NCBI RefSeq assembly: GCF_003234855.1
Contig: NZ_QKTO01000006.1
Location: forward strand, 1-64,000
DNA from: Curtobacterium sp. MCBD17_032
Lineage (GTDB): Bacteria > Actinomycetota > Actinomycetes > Actinomycetales > Microbacteriaceae
Length of the DNA: 64,000 bases
Reading direction: 5' to 3'
Part shown: in pieces, positions 24,417 through 33,536 of the stretch
How the letters are laid out: the number at the start of each line of letters is the position of its first letter
How positions within the stretch are numbered: position 1 is the first letter of the stretch
The notes under the pieces: model-generated
What the model was told of the DNA's origin: nothing
Seen by the model: the letters and a program-made list of their open reading frames with translations, nothing else
Database searches by the model: none
Translations under genes and position numbers: made by a program

Positions 24417-25375
24417 CCGTCCTGGTGACGGGTGCCAGCGGCTTCCTCGGGCGTGCCGTCGCCGGTGCGCTGCGGGACGCCGGGCACGACGTCCGGACCT
24501 TCCAGCGTCGTCCGTCCGGCGTCGACGGGGTCAGCGACCTCCTCGGCACGGTGACCGACCCGGCGGCGGTGCGGTCGGCGGTGCAGGGCGTCGACGCCGT
24601 GGTGCACCTGGCGGCCAAGGTCTCGCTCGCGGGTGACCCGGCAGACTTCGAGCGCGTCAACGTCACGGGCACGCAGGACCTGCTCGCCGCCGCGCGGGAC
24701 GCCGGCGTCTCCCGGTTCGTCTTCGTCTCGTCGCCGTCGGTCGCCCACGCGGGCACCGCCATCGCCGGTGACGACGCCGAACCCGCATCGCCCGGCCACG
24801 CCCGCGGTGAGTACGCCCGGACGAAGGCCGCCGCCGAGCTGCTCGCGCTCGCCGCCGACGCCCCCGGCTTCGCGGTCGTCGCGGTCCGCCCGCACCTGGT
24901 CTGGGGGCCCGGCGACGAGCAGCTCGTCGGCCGCATCGTGGAGCGCGCGCGTCGGGGGCGTCTGCCGGTGCTCGACTCCGGTGCCGCCCTCATCGACTCC
25001 TGCTACGTCGACAACGCCGCGTCCGCCATGGTGGCCGCGCTGGACCGTGCGGAGGTCGTGCACGGGAACGTCTACGTCGTCACGAACGGGGAGCCCCGAC
25101 CCGTCGGGGAGCTGCTGGCGCGGATGTGCGTCGCGTCCGGCGTCCCGGCACCGACGGCACACGCGCCGTCCGGCCTCGCCCGCGTGGTCGGCTCCGCGGT
25201 CGAGGCCGTGTGGCGCGTCCGGCCGGGCACCGACGAGCCGCCGATGACGCGGTTCCTGGCCGAGCAGCTGTCCACCGCGCACTGGTTCGACCAGCGGCGG
25301 ACCCGGCGGGACCTGGCGTGGGAGCCGTCGGTGTCGCTCGACGAGGGGTTCCGGGCGCTGTCCGGGACGCGCTGA
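24413..25375 (+). CDS. oleD: OleD, NADPH-dependent 2-alkyl-3-ketoacid reductase
   Basis: OleD reduces the OleA product to the 2-alkyl-3-hydroxyacid used by OleC. The 320-residue protein is an extended SDR: nucleotide loop TGASGFLG (about 6-13), Asn-containing VNVTGTQDLL, Ser in FVFVSSPSV, and the catalytic Tyr/Lys pair in EYARTKAAAE. The domain ends with a 3-beta-HSD-like substrate region (LIDSCYVDNAA). The GTG start overlaps the oleBC stop by 4 bases. With oleA and oleBC this completes the four activities in three genes. The product would be a long-chain branched cis-alkene in the membrane. Confidence 0.93.
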   Translation: MTVLVTGASGFLGRAVAGALRDAGHDVRTFQRRPSGVDGVSDLLGTVTDPAAVRSAVQGVDAVVHLAAKVSLAGDPADFERVNVTGTQDLLAAARDAGVSRFVFVSSPSVAHAGTAIAGDDAEPASPGHARGEYARTKAAAELLALAADAPGFAVVAVRPHLVWGPGDEQLVGRIVERARRGRLPVLDSGAALIDSCYVDNAASAMVAALDRAEVVHGNVYVVTNGEPRPVGELLARMCVASGVPAPTAHAPSGLARVVGSAVEAVWRVRPGTDEPPMTRFLAEQLSTAHWFDQRRTRRDLAWEPSVSLDEGFRALSGTR

Positions 25376-25407
25376 CCCGTCGGGCTGCGCGGGGCGCTGC
25401 GCCGCGG

Positions 25408-26301
25408 TCAGCGCTCCAGGAGCATCCGCCGCGCGAGCCGGGCGATCTCGCGGGTCGCGGGGGAGAGCGGGACGTCCCGCCGCCGGACGAGGGCGATCGT
25501 GTCGTACAGCGGCTCCGCGAACGGCACGGTGTGCACGCCGGCGGGGAACGTCGGAGCCTCGGCGACGGCGCGCGAGACGATCGTGTCACCGGCACCCCGG
25601 GCAACGAGGTCGAGGGCCGAGTCCACGTGTTCGACCTCGATGCGCGCGGCGAGCGTGACGCCCGCGAACTGCGCACGCTCGGCGAGCTGCCGCCGGGTGG
25701 GGTCGCGCCACCCGTAGTGGGCGTCGTACAGGATGAGGTCCGCGGCCGCCAGGTCCTCGATGGTCACCGGACGCGCGGTCCGTCCGGGGTCCGCCGAGGC
25801 GTACAGCACGTCGTCCCGTCGCAGTGGGGTCACCTCGAGACCGTCGGCGTCGATCGGCAGGACGACCAGACCGGCCTCGAGGTCCCCGGCCGTGACGGCG
25901 TCCGCGACCTCGACCGAGTTCAGGCCGATCACGCGCAGGCGGACGTCCGGGTAGCGGGAGTGGAACCGCTCGAGCAGGCGGGACAGGAAGTAGTAGTTCG
26001 CGTTGCGCAGGAGACCGAAGGTGGCGACACCGCCCTGGAGGCTCGTGAGGTCGCGGAGCGTCCGGTCGGCGTCGTCCGCGGCCTCCACGGCCCGCCTGGC
26101 GTGCGGGAGGAGCGCTTCCCCGGCACTCGTCAGCACGAGACGGCGGCTGCCCCGGGTGAAGAGACGCACGCCGTAGGACTCCTCGAGACGCCGCACGAGC
26201 TCGGAGACGGACGGCTGCGCCATGCCGAGCTGCGCGGCCGCGGCGGAGAACGAGCCCGCCGTCGTGATGACGAGGAAGGCCCGCAACTGGGTCAGTGTCA
26301 C
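25408..26301 (-). CDS. LysR-family regulator of the adjacent catabolic operon
   Basis: The product is a 297-residue LysR protein. The N-terminal winged helix-turn-helix is at 1-60 (LRAFLVITTAGSFSAAAAQLGMAQPSVSELVRRLEE), and the two-lobed effector domain spans about 90-295. A minus-strand -10 TAGGGT (26313-26308) starts 12 bases before the GTG start, so the message should be leaderless. It is divergent from the HisD-like gene, 72 bp away, the standard arrangement for an activator of that operon responding to a pathway intermediate. It is convergent with oleD, with no clear link to ole. Confidence 0.9.
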   Translation of the reverse strand: MTLTQLRAFLVITTAGSFSAAAAQLGMAQPSVSELVRRLEESYGVRLFTRGSRRLVLTSAGEALLPHARRAVEAADDADRTLRDLTSLQGGVATFGLLRNANYYFLSRLLERFHSRYPDVRLRVIGLNSVEVADAVTAGDLEAGLVVLPIDADGLEVTPLRRDDVLYASADPGRTARPVTIEDLAAADLILYDAHYGWRDPTRRQLAERAQFAGVTLAARIEVEHVDSALDLVARGAGDTIVSRAVAEAPTFPAGVHTVPFAEPLYDTIALVRRRDVPLSPATREIARLARRMLLER

Positions 26302-26373
26302 AGGATCACCCTATGGGTCGTCGTGGATCATCTGGCCTTGTCCTTGCCGAGCAGCCCCGGCAGGGTCGTCTGC

Positions 26374-27723
26374 ATGAAGCTCAGCCCTCGTTTCGTGGCG
26401 GACAACGCCGACCGGTTCTCGTTCCTCAAGGCCCCGGCCGTGGACGCTCCCGAGGCCCAGCGCGACCCGGCCGTCGCCGACCGGGTCGCCGGCATGCTGG
26501 CCGAGATCCAGCGCGACGGCTTCGAGGCCGTCCAGCGGTACGCGCGCGAACTCGACCACGCCGACGTCGTCGAGCTGAGCGCCGAGGAACTCGCCGCGAC
26601 GGGCGACCGGCTCACCCCGGAGCTGCGCGCCGCCATCGAGCTCGGCGCGGCGCGGACGCAGCAGTTCGCGCGTCTGCAGCGCGAGCACCTCGTGGACTTC
26701 TCCGCAGAACTCGTCCCCGGGCTCACCGTGGGACAGCGCTACGTCCCGGTCGGCAGTGTCGGCGCGTACCTGCCGGCCGGGCGCTTCCCCCTGACGGCCA
26801 GCGCGTTCATGAGCGTCGGCGTCGCGAAGGCGGCCGGCGTCCCCACCGTCGTCGCGTGCACGCCGCCGCAGCCGGACGGGGGCGTCAACCCCGCCGTCGC
26901 GTACGCGGCGTACGTCTCCGGGGTCGACCGGCTGTTCGTCGTCGGTGGCGTCCAGGCCCTCGCGGCCATGGCGTTCGGCCTGCTCGGCGCAGCCCCGGTC
27001 GACATGGTCGTCGGCGCAGGCAACGCGTTCGTCGCCGAGGCGAAGCGGCAGCTCTTCGGCGCCGTCGCCATCGACCTGCTGGCCGGACCGTCCGAGGTCG
27101 CCGTGATCGCGGACGAGACCGCCGACCCCGAACTCGTGGCCGCCGACCTGCTCGGGCAGGCGGAACACGGACCGAACTCCCCGGCGGCACTCGTCACCAC
27201 CTCCCGCGCCCTCGGCGAGGCCGTCATCGCGGAGGTCGAGCGGCAGCTGCCGACCCTGAGCACGAACGAGATCTGTGGGCCCGCCTGGCGCGACCACGGG
27301 TCGGTCGTGCTCGTCGGGGACCGCGAGGCCGCCGCGGCCGTCATGGACGAGTACGCCCCGGAGCACCTCGAGGTACAGACCGCCGAGGACGCCTGGTACC
27401 ACGACCGCCTCACGAACTACGGGTCGCTGTTCATCGGGACCTGGAGCACCGTCGCGTACTCCGACAAGGGCATGGCGGGCACGAACCACACCCTCCCCAC
27501 CGCCGGGGGCGCGAAGCACAGCGCCGGACTGTCGGTGTCCCGGTTCCTCAAGCCGCTCACGTACCAGCACATCGCCCGCGAGGCCACACCCGAGCTGGCC
27601 GACGCCGTCGACGTCATCTCGGCGAGCGAGGGCATGTCCGCCCACCGCGCCACCGCCACCCTGCGGACCGAGCGGCTCACACGCTCCACCACCCCCGAAC
27701 CCGACCACACGACCCGGAAGTGA
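26374..27723 (+). CDS. histidinol-dehydrogenase paralogue (zinc NAD-dependent polyol dehydrogenase)
   Basis: The 449-residue HisD-family protein keeps all zinc ligands and catalytic residues: Gln262 and His265 (LGQAEHGPNSP), Glu330-His331 (YAPEHLEV), Asp364 (AYSDKGMAGTNH) and His424 (SAHRAT). The HisD phosphate- and histidinol-contacting regions differ, and the neighbours are a sugar-type importer, an amidase and an alpha-glucosidase, not his genes. Several HisD paralogues oxidise other alcohols; HpsN, for example, acts on dihydroxypropanesulfonate. I therefore call it a dehydrogenase of an unknown primary or secondary alcohol. The ATG at 26374 is the first gene of the operon and is followed 2 bases after its stop by the binding-protein gene. 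Confidence 0.88.
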   Translation: MKLSPRFVADNADRFSFLKAPAVDAPEAQRDPAVADRVAGMLAEIQRDGFEAVQRYARELDHADVVELSAEELAATGDRLTPELRAAIELGAARTQQFARLQREHLVDFSAELVPGLTVGQRYVPVGSVGAYLPAGRFPLTASAFMSVGVAKAAGVPTVVACTPPQPDGGVNPAVAYAAYVSGVDRLFVVGGVQALAAMAFGLLGAAPVDMVVGAGNAFVAEAKRQLFGAVAIDLLAGPSEVAVIADETADPELVAADLLGQAEHGPNSPAALVTTSRALGEAVIAEVERQLPTLSTNEICGPAWRDHGSVVLVGDREAAAAVMDEYAPEHLEVQTAEDAWYHDRLTNYGSLFIGTWSTVAYSDKGMAGTNHTLPTAGGAKHSAGLSVSRFLKPLTYQHIAREATPELADAVDVISASEGMSAHRATATLRTERLTRSTTPEPDHTTRK

Positions 27724-27725
27724 CC

Positions 27726-29057
27726 ATGACCACACCAGCCGCACGCCGTCAAGGTCTCCTCGCCACGGTGCCCGTCATCGGCCTCGTCGTCGCCCTCGCC
27801 GGCTGCTCGGCCCCCGGCTCCGGCGGACCCGCCGGACAGGCCGACCAGCCCGAGATCACCGAGAAGGTCACCGCCTCCGACATCGACCGGGACACGACCC
27901 TGACGATGTGGGCCGACGTCGCCGAGAAGCCGCTCATGGAGAAGCTCGTCCCGGCCTACGAGAAGACGTACCCGGACGTGGACGTCGAGATCACCTACAA
28001 GAGCTTCGACGACCTCATCGCGACCGTCGTGAACGCCGCCAACTCGGCGAACGCCCCGGACCTGTTCCAGGGCAACATCGGCTACGCGGTCGACGGGACA
28101 CTGGTGAAGGGCGACCTGGTCCGGCCGCTCGACGACGTGGCGGACGTGTACGGGTGGTCGGACGGAACCGGGGCGTCGACGCTCGGACCGGCACGGTGGA
28201 ACGACGACGGCACCGCGTTCGGCTCCGGCACGCTCTACGGCATGTCCGTGATCAGCGAGGTGCAGGGCATCTACTACGACAAGGCGAAGCTCGACGCGCT
28301 CGGCCTCGAGCCGCCGACGTCGATCGACGACCTCGAGCAGGACCTGGCGACGGCGGAGGCAGCGGGCGAGCAGCCGATCATGCTCGGCAACTCCGACCAG
28401 TACGCCGCCACGCACGTGTTCTCCGACATCGCGGCGACGAAGCAGGACCCGTCGTCGATCGCCGACTGGATCGGCGGGAAGTCCGGCTCCACCTTCGCGA
28501 CCGAGGGGAACGAAGCGGCCGCCCAGACCATGCGCGACTGGGCCGAGAAGGGGTACTTCGGGTCCGGCTACGACGGCCTGAGCAACGAGGACGCCATCGC
28601 CCGCTTCGCCGACGGTGACGGCGTGTTCTTCGTCGGCGGCTCGTGGAACGGCGCCTCGCTCGACTCCGACGGCTTCGGCTTCGCCCCGCTGACGTCCGGT
28701 GGCGTCGGCGCGACCGCGTCCCCGTGGCACATCAGCACGAAGTCGGAGCACCAGGAGGCCGCCATCGCGTTCCTCGGGATGATGCACACCCCCGAGGTCG
28801 GCCAGTGGATCCTCGACACCGGCCGACTGCCCGTGGTCACCGACGGCGTCAGCTCCGAGGACCCGCTCCAGGAGCAGACCCTGACCGCGCTGAAGGACAC
28901 CATCGCCGCTGGCACGCAGGTCGGGTACTACGACTGGAGCACCACGGACATGCTCACGAAGATGGGCGGAGCCCTGCAGGAGGTGATGGCCGGCCGGAGG
29001 ACGCCGTCCGCGTTCACCGACACGGTCCAGCAGACCTGGGCGAAGGCGCACGGCTGA
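27726..29057 (+). CDS. carbohydrate-type ABC importer, extracellular solute-binding lipoprotein
   Basis: The product is a 443-residue family-1 (MalE-like) binding protein. A signal peptide with lipobox LAGC (Cys near residue 27) tethers it to the membrane. The mature domain starts TTLTMWADVAEKP and shows the usual ligand-pocket landmarks: DLFQGNIGYAV, GIYYDKAKLDALGL, and GVFFVGGSWNG. It delivers substrate to the two permeases encoded next. No ATPase is encoded in the operon, so it must share an MsiK-type multi-substrate ATPase made elsewhere. The ligand is unknown. Confidence 0.93.
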   Translation: MTTPAARRQGLLATVPVIGLVVALAGCSAPGSGGPAGQADQPEITEKVTASDIDRDTTLTMWADVAEKPLMEKLVPAYEKTYPDVDVEITYKSFDDLIATVVNAANSANAPDLFQGNIGYAVDGTLVKGDLVRPLDDVADVYGWSDGTGASTLGPARWNDDGTAFGSGTLYGMSVISEVQGIYYDKAKLDALGLEPPTSIDDLEQDLATAEAAGEQPIMLGNSDQYAATHVFSDIAATKQDPSSIADWIGGKSGSTFATEGNEAAAQTMRDWAEKGYFGSGYDGLSNEDAIARFADGDGVFFVGGSWNGASLDSDGFGFAPLTSGGVGATASPWHISTKSEHQEAAIAFLGMMHTPEVGQWILDTGRLPVVTDGVSSEDPLQEQTLTALKDTIAAGTQVGYYDWSTTDMLTKMGGALQEVMAGRRTPSAFTDTVQQTWAKAHG

Positions 29058-29058
29058 C

Positions 29059-29997
29059 ATGGCCGCCACGCTCACCGAGCGCGGGACCGGCCGGGCGACG
29101 TCACGTCGACGTCGCCCGGCCGCCACCCGTGTCAGCTGGAGTGCGCTCCTGTACGTCGCACCTGCGCTGGCGTTCTTCGTCGTCTTCGTGGTGGTGCCGA
29201 TCGTCCAGTCGGTGCGCATCTCGTTCTACGACTGGGACGGCATCAGCGTCGCGACCCCCGCCGGGTTGTCGAACTACGCGGCGGTCTTCGCCGACGCCGA
29301 CCTCCGGCAGGCGCTCGGGCACTCGGTCGTGCTGCTGTTCTTCTACGCGGCCCTGCCCGTCCTGGTCGGTCTGCTGATCGCCGGCGCGATGTCGCGGATC
29401 CGCATCCACGGTCTCACCGTGTTCCGGGCGGTGCTGTTCCTGCCGCAGATCCTGTCGAGCGTCGTCGTCGCCGTGGCGTGGCGCGGACTGCTCGCCGAGG
29501 ACGGACCGGTGAACGACGCGCTCCGGGCCGTCGGCCTGGGCGGGCTCGCCCGCAGTTGGCTCGGGGACTTCGGCACGGCCCTGCCGTCGATCGGCCTGAT
29601 CGGGACGTGGGTCGAGTACGGCCTGTGCATGGTGCTCTTCCTGGCCGGCATCGCCACCATCGACCGGTCGTTGTACGAGGCCGCACGCCTCGACGGCGCC
29701 GGGGCCTTCCGTGAGTTCACCTCCATCACGCTGCCGGCCCTGCGCCCGCAGATCTCCATCGCGCTCATCCTGACCATCACGTTCGCGCTCCGGAACTTCG
29801 ACCTCATCTGGAACACCACGCGCGGTGGTCCCGGGACGTCGACGACCGTGCCGAGCGTCTTCGTCTACCAGGACGCGTTCCAGGACCGTGCACTCGGGCA
29901 GGCGTCCGCCCTGGCCGTGGTCCTGACGGTGCTCATCCTGGTGGTCGTCGGCATCGTGCAGCTCGCCCTCCGCGAGCGGAAGGGAGCGTCGTCGTGA
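29059..29997 (+). CDS. ABC importer permease, MalF/UgpA type
   Basis: The product is a 312-residue inner-membrane permease with six predicted TM helices. The cytoplasmic EAA loop (YEAARLDGAGAFREFTSITLPALRP) is where the ATPase docks. An Arg-rich N-terminus precedes TM1. The start codon follows the binding-protein stop by one base and the stop overlaps the next permease by 4 bases (GTGA), so subunits are co-translated. Confidence 0.93.
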   Translation: MAATLTERGTGRATSRRRRPAATRVSWSALLYVAPALAFFVVFVVVPIVQSVRISFYDWDGISVATPAGLSNYAAVFADADLRQALGHSVVLLFFYAALPVLVGLLIAGAMSRIRIHGLTVFRAVLFLPQILSSVVVAVAWRGLLAEDGPVNDALRAVGLGGLARSWLGDFGTALPSIGLIGTWVEYGLCMVLFLAGIATIDRSLYEAARLDGAGAFREFTSITLPALRPQISIALILTITFALRNFDLIWNTTRGGPGTSTTVPSVFVYQDAFQDRALGQASALAVVLTVLILVVVGIVQLALRERKGASS

Positions 29998-30794
29998 AGG
30001 TCGCCCGCAGCGAGACCCTCGTCACCCACGCCGTGCTCGTCGTCGCCGCGCTCGTCGCGGTGTTCCCCCTCGCCTCGGTGGTCGTCACCTCGCTGAGGGG
30101 GGACGACGGCGGGATCGCCTTCGACAACTACGTCGACGCCTGGACGCAGGGCGGCTTCGCGTCCGCCCTCGTCTCGAGTGCCGTCGTCGCGATCACGGTC
30201 GTCATCGTGACCGCGACGGTCGCCTGCCTGGCCGGGTACGCCCTCGCGCACATGCGGGTCCCGGGCGGTCGGCTGCTCCTCGGCCTCCTGCTCGTCGGGC
30301 TCGTCCTGCCGTACGAGGTCACCGTGCTGCCGCTGTACCAGATGCTCGCGGGATGGGGACTGGTGGACACGTACTGGGCGCTCATCCTGCCGCAGATCGG
30401 TCTGTCGGTGCCGCTCGGGGTGTTCTGGATGCGGTCGTTCTTCGCCTCCGTCCCGGTCGAGCTGCTCGAGGCCGCCCGCATCGACGGCGCTTCGCGGTTC
30501 CGGATCCTCCGCAGCGTGCTCACCCCCGTCGCGCTGCCGGCCGTGGCGACCCTGGCGACGATCCTGTTCCTCTTCACGTGGAACGAGTTCCTGCTCGCAC
30601 TCGTGCTCGTGCCGCAGAACGAGGCGGTCCAGACCGCACCGCTGTCCCTCTCGTTCTTCTCCGGAGCGCAGCGCGGCGCCCAGCCCGACGTCACGGCCGC
30701 GGCCGCCGTGCTCGTCGCCCTGCCGATCGTCGTCGCCTACGTCCTGTTGCAGCGACGGCTCATCACCGGGCTGACGGAAGGCGCGGTCAAGTGA
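29994..30794 (+). CDS. ABC importer permease, MalG/UgpE type
   Basis: The product is a 266-residue permease with six TM helices and an EAA loop (LEAARIDGASRFRILRSVLTPVALP). It pairs with the preceding MalF-type protein to make the channel. The GTG start overlaps the upstream gene, and its own stop overlaps the hydrolase gene. The final cytoplasmic residues (LITGLTEGAVK) are the usual MalG-type ending. Confidence 0.93.
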   Translation: MKVARSETLVTHAVLVVAALVAVFPLASVVVTSLRGDDGGIAFDNYVDAWTQGGFASALVSSAVVAITVVIVTATVACLAGYALAHMRVPGGRLLLGLLLVGLVLPYEVTVLPLYQMLAGWGLVDTYWALILPQIGLSVPLGVFWMRSFFASVPVELLEAARIDGASRFRILRSVLTPVALPAVATLATILFLFTWNEFLLALVLVPQNEAVQTAPLSLSFFSGAQRGAQPDVTAAAAVLVALPIVVAYVLLQRRLITGLTEGAVK

Positions 30795-31639
30795 CGGCCG
30801 GGGGGACCGGGGTCGCCCGGGTCCGGTGCGACCAGCTCGCGCCGGTGCTCGGCGACCTCGCGGGCAACGGCAGGAGCATCCTCGCCGCGGTCGAGCGTGC
30901 GGTCGACGACCGGGTCGACGTGCTCGTCCTGCCGGAGCTGGCCACGAGCGGCTACGTCTTCCAGGACGCCGACGAGGCAGCCCGGGTCGCGGTGACGCCG
31001 GACGACCCGCTCTTCGACCGGCTCGCCGACGCCCTCGCCGGGACGGACACCGTCGTCGTGGTGGGCTTCTGCGAGCGGGACGCCCGCCTCCTCCGCAACA
31101 GCGTCGCGGTCGTGGACCGGACCGGCGTCCGGGCGGTGTACCGGAAGACGCACCTGTGGGACCGCGAGACGCTCGTGTTCACGCCGGGCGACGCCGCGCC
31201 TCCCGTCGTCGACACCGCGCACGGCCGGATCGGCGTGCTCGTCTGCTACGACATGGAGTTCCCGGAGATGCCCCGCATGCTCGCGCTCGCGGGCGCGGAC
31301 CTCATCGCCGTCCCGACGAACTGGCCGGTCGGGGACCACCCGGAGCGCGACCGCGTCGCCGAGGTGATCGCCGCGCAGGCCGCCGCGCGGACGAACGGCG
31401 TGTTCATCGCGTGCTGCGACCGCGCGGGCACCGAGCGCGGACAGGACTGGAACGAGGCCAGCGTGATCGTCGACCAGTTCGGCTGGGTGGCAGCGGAGAC
31501 CGAGGCCGGCGTGGGCGCGACCGCCATCACCGTCGACGTCTTCCCGGCCCTCGCCCGCGACAAGTCGACGAGCCCGCACAACGACTGGATCGGGGACCGC
31601 CGCCCCGAGCTCTACACCCGGAAGGTGCCCACCGCATGA
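30791..31639 (+). CDS. carbon-nitrogen hydrolase (nitrilase superfamily amidase)
   Basis: This 282-residue cytoplasmic enzyme has the nitrilase Glu-Lys-Cys triad: Glu49 (VLPELATSGY), Lys119 (YRKTHLW) and Cys152 (LVCYDMEFPE). The C-terminal part has NEASVIVDQFGW. It resembles aliphatic or R-stereoselective amidases more than true nitrilases. It would hydrolyse an amide or carbamoyl bond, releasing ammonia or an amine. The GTG overlaps the permease stop and the end overlaps the glucosidase start (ATGA), so it is an integral part of the operon and suggests the imported compound carries an amide. Confidence 0.88.
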   Translation: MTAGGTGVARVRCDQLAPVLGDLAGNGRSILAAVERAVDDRVDVLVLPELATSGYVFQDADEAARVAVTPDDPLFDRLADALAGTDTVVVVGFCERDARLLRNSVAVVDRTGVRAVYRKTHLWDRETLVFTPGDAAPPVVDTAHGRIGVLVCYDMEFPEMPRMLALAGADLIAVPTNWPVGDHPERDRVAEVIAAQAAARTNGVFIACCDRAGTERGQDWNEASVIVDQFGWVAAETEAGVGATAITVDVFPALARDKSTSPHNDWIGDRRPELYTRKVPTA

Positions 31640-33345
31640 CCACCGCCGACCTGACCGACGCCCAACCGGTCGACGCCGACGCGACCGACTGGTGGCGCAC
31701 CGCCGTCATCTACCAGGTCTACCCGCGGTCCTTCGCCGACCTCGACGGCGACGGGACCGGCGACCTCGCCGGGATCACGGCGCGGCTCGACCACGTCGCC
31801 GCCCTCGGCGCCGACGCCGTGTGGCTGTCGCCGTTCTACCCCTCCCCCCAGGCCGACGGCGGCTACGACGTGGCCGACTACCGGGACGTCGACCCGGTGT
31901 ACGGCACACTCGCCGACGCGGACGCCCTCCTCGCCCGCGCTCACGAACTGGGCCTGCGCGTCATCGCCGACCTCGTCCCGAACCACTGCTCGGACCAGCA
32001 CGTGCTCTTCCGCGCCGCGCTCGCCGCCGAGCCGGGCAGCCCGGAGCGTGGCATGTTCCACTTCCGCGACGGACGTGGCGAACACGGCGACCTCCCACCG
32101 AACGACTGGCAGTCGATGTTCGAGGGTCCGGCCTGGACCCGCGTCACCGAGCCGGACGGCACCCTCGGCCAGTGGTACCTGCACCTCTTCGCGCCCGAGC
32201 AGCCCGACTGGAACTGGGACGACCCGCGCGTGCACCGCGAGTTCGAGACGACGCTGCGGTTCTGGCTGGACCGCGGGGTGGACGGGTTCCGGGTCGACGT
32301 GTGCGACGCGATCGTGAAGGCCCCGGGCCTGCCGGACTGGCCGCACGCGACCCACGGTGTCGTGGAGCCGGTCGACGGTGTGATGCCGCCGATGTGGGAC
32401 CAGGAGGGCATCCACGCCGTCTTCCGCGAGTGGCGGCGGATCCTGGACGAGTACGAGGGTCAGCGCATCCTCTGCGCCGAGGCGTGGCTCCCACCGGAGC
32501 GCGCGGCGCGGATCGTCCGGTCCGACGAGATGCACCAGGCGTTCAACTTCGCGTACCTGTCGCTGCCGTGGGACGCGGCCGCGATCCGGGCGAACGTCGA
32601 CACGAGCATCGCCGCGAACGACGTCGTCGGCGCGCCGACCACGTGGGTGCTCTCGAACCACGACGTGATGCGGCACGCGAGCCGGTTCGGCTACGACGGC
32701 CCGGTCGAACTCGAGGCCGGTGTCGGTGTCGACGACCCGCAGCCGGACCGTGCCACCGGCCTCCGCCGTGCCCGCGCCGCGACGCTCCTCATGCTCGGGT
32801 TGCCCGGCTCCGCCTACCTGTACCAGGGTGAGGAGCTCGGCCTGCCGGAGGTCACCACGCTGCCCGACGCCTTGCGCCAGGACCCCGTGTGGGAGCGTTC
32901 CGGCCACCGGATCCGCGGTCGTGACGGGTGCCGTGTCCCGATCCCCTGGACGCCGGACGGGCCGTCGTTCGGCTTCTCGTCCAGCGCGGACACGTGGCTC
33001 CCGCAGCCGTCCGACTTCGGGACGTTCGCGGTCGCGACCCAGGAGGACGACGAGACCTCGACCCTGGCGCTCTACCGACGGGCGCTCGCGGTGCGGCGGC
33101 GTGCCGGGCTCGGTGTCGGGAGCGTGCGGTGGCACGACGCCGGGTCCGACGCCGTGCTGGCCTGGTCGAACGGCTCGGTCACCGTGGTCGGCAACCTCGG
33201 GTCGGAGCCGGTCCGACTGTCGGCGGTCGGCGGTGCAGTCGGCGGGGACGTCCTGGTCGAGTCCGTGCCGGGTGCGGTCGCCGACGGGCTCCTCGCCGCC
33301 GACACGGCGGTCTGGCTCGCCTCGGACACCGGTCGCACCGCCTGA
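31636..33345 (+). CDS. GH13 alpha-glucosidase (oligo-1,6-glucosidase-like)
   Basis: The product is a 569-residue cytoplasmic glycosidase. The catalytic TIM barrel starts WWRTAVIYQVYPRSFAD. Conserved regions: I, DLVPNHCSD; II, GFRVDVCDA with nucleophile Asp221; III, CAEAW with acid/base Glu282; IV, LSNHDVMRH with Asp343. The QPDWNWDDPRV segment and the loop after it are typical of GH13 subfamilies 17, 23, 30 and 31 that split terminal alpha-glucosides. It would release glucose from the imported substrate inside the cell. It is the last gene of the LysR-controlled operon. Confidence 0.93.
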   Translation: MTTADLTDAQPVDADATDWWRTAVIYQVYPRSFADLDGDGTGDLAGITARLDHVAALGADAVWLSPFYPSPQADGGYDVADYRDVDPVYGTLADADALLARAHELGLRVIADLVPNHCSDQHVLFRAALAAEPGSPERGMFHFRDGRGEHGDLPPNDWQSMFEGPAWTRVTEPDGTLGQWYLHLFAPEQPDWNWDDPRVHREFETTLRFWLDRGVDGFRVDVCDAIVKAPGLPDWPHATHGVVEPVDGVMPPMWDQEGIHAVFREWRRILDEYEGQRILCAEAWLPPERAARIVRSDEMHQAFNFAYLSLPWDAAAIRANVDTSIAANDVVGAPTTWVLSNHDVMRHASRFGYDGPVELEAGVGVDDPQPDRATGLRRARAATLLMLGLPGSAYLYQGEELGLPEVTTLPDALRQDPVWERSGHRIRGRDGCRVPIPWTPDGPSFGFSSSADTWLPQPSDFGTFAVATQEDDETSTLALYRRALAVRRRAGLGVGSVRWHDAGSDAVLAWSNGSVTVVGNLGSEPVRLSAVGGAVGGDVLVESVPGAVADGLLAADTAVWLASDTGRTA

Positions 33346-33536
33346 CCCGACGCCGGTGGTCAGCCGTCCGCCCCGTCGGCCGTCCACCCGGCACACGCTG
33401 TGGCCGTCCGGGCGGTCGGGTCAGCGCCGTCGGACCGCCCGCCGCCAGGCCGCACGACCGCCGAGCGTCGGACCGCCGAGCTGCCGGACCGCCGGGAGGC
33501 CCGACCCGCGTCGGTCGTGCGCGGTACCGTCGTCGC

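Noticed and set aside
26374..27723. HisD-like gene as the true histidine biosynthesis gene hisD
   Set aside because: The neighbours are catabolic and transport genes under a LysR regulator, and the region after the Glu-His pair differs from biosynthetic HisD. The zinc site alone does not prove the substrate.
33346..33536. Spacer after the glucosidase considered for a small gene
   Set aside because: No frame has both a start with a ribosome site and protein-like composition; it contains only a GGGAGGCCCG word and the promoter of the next gene.
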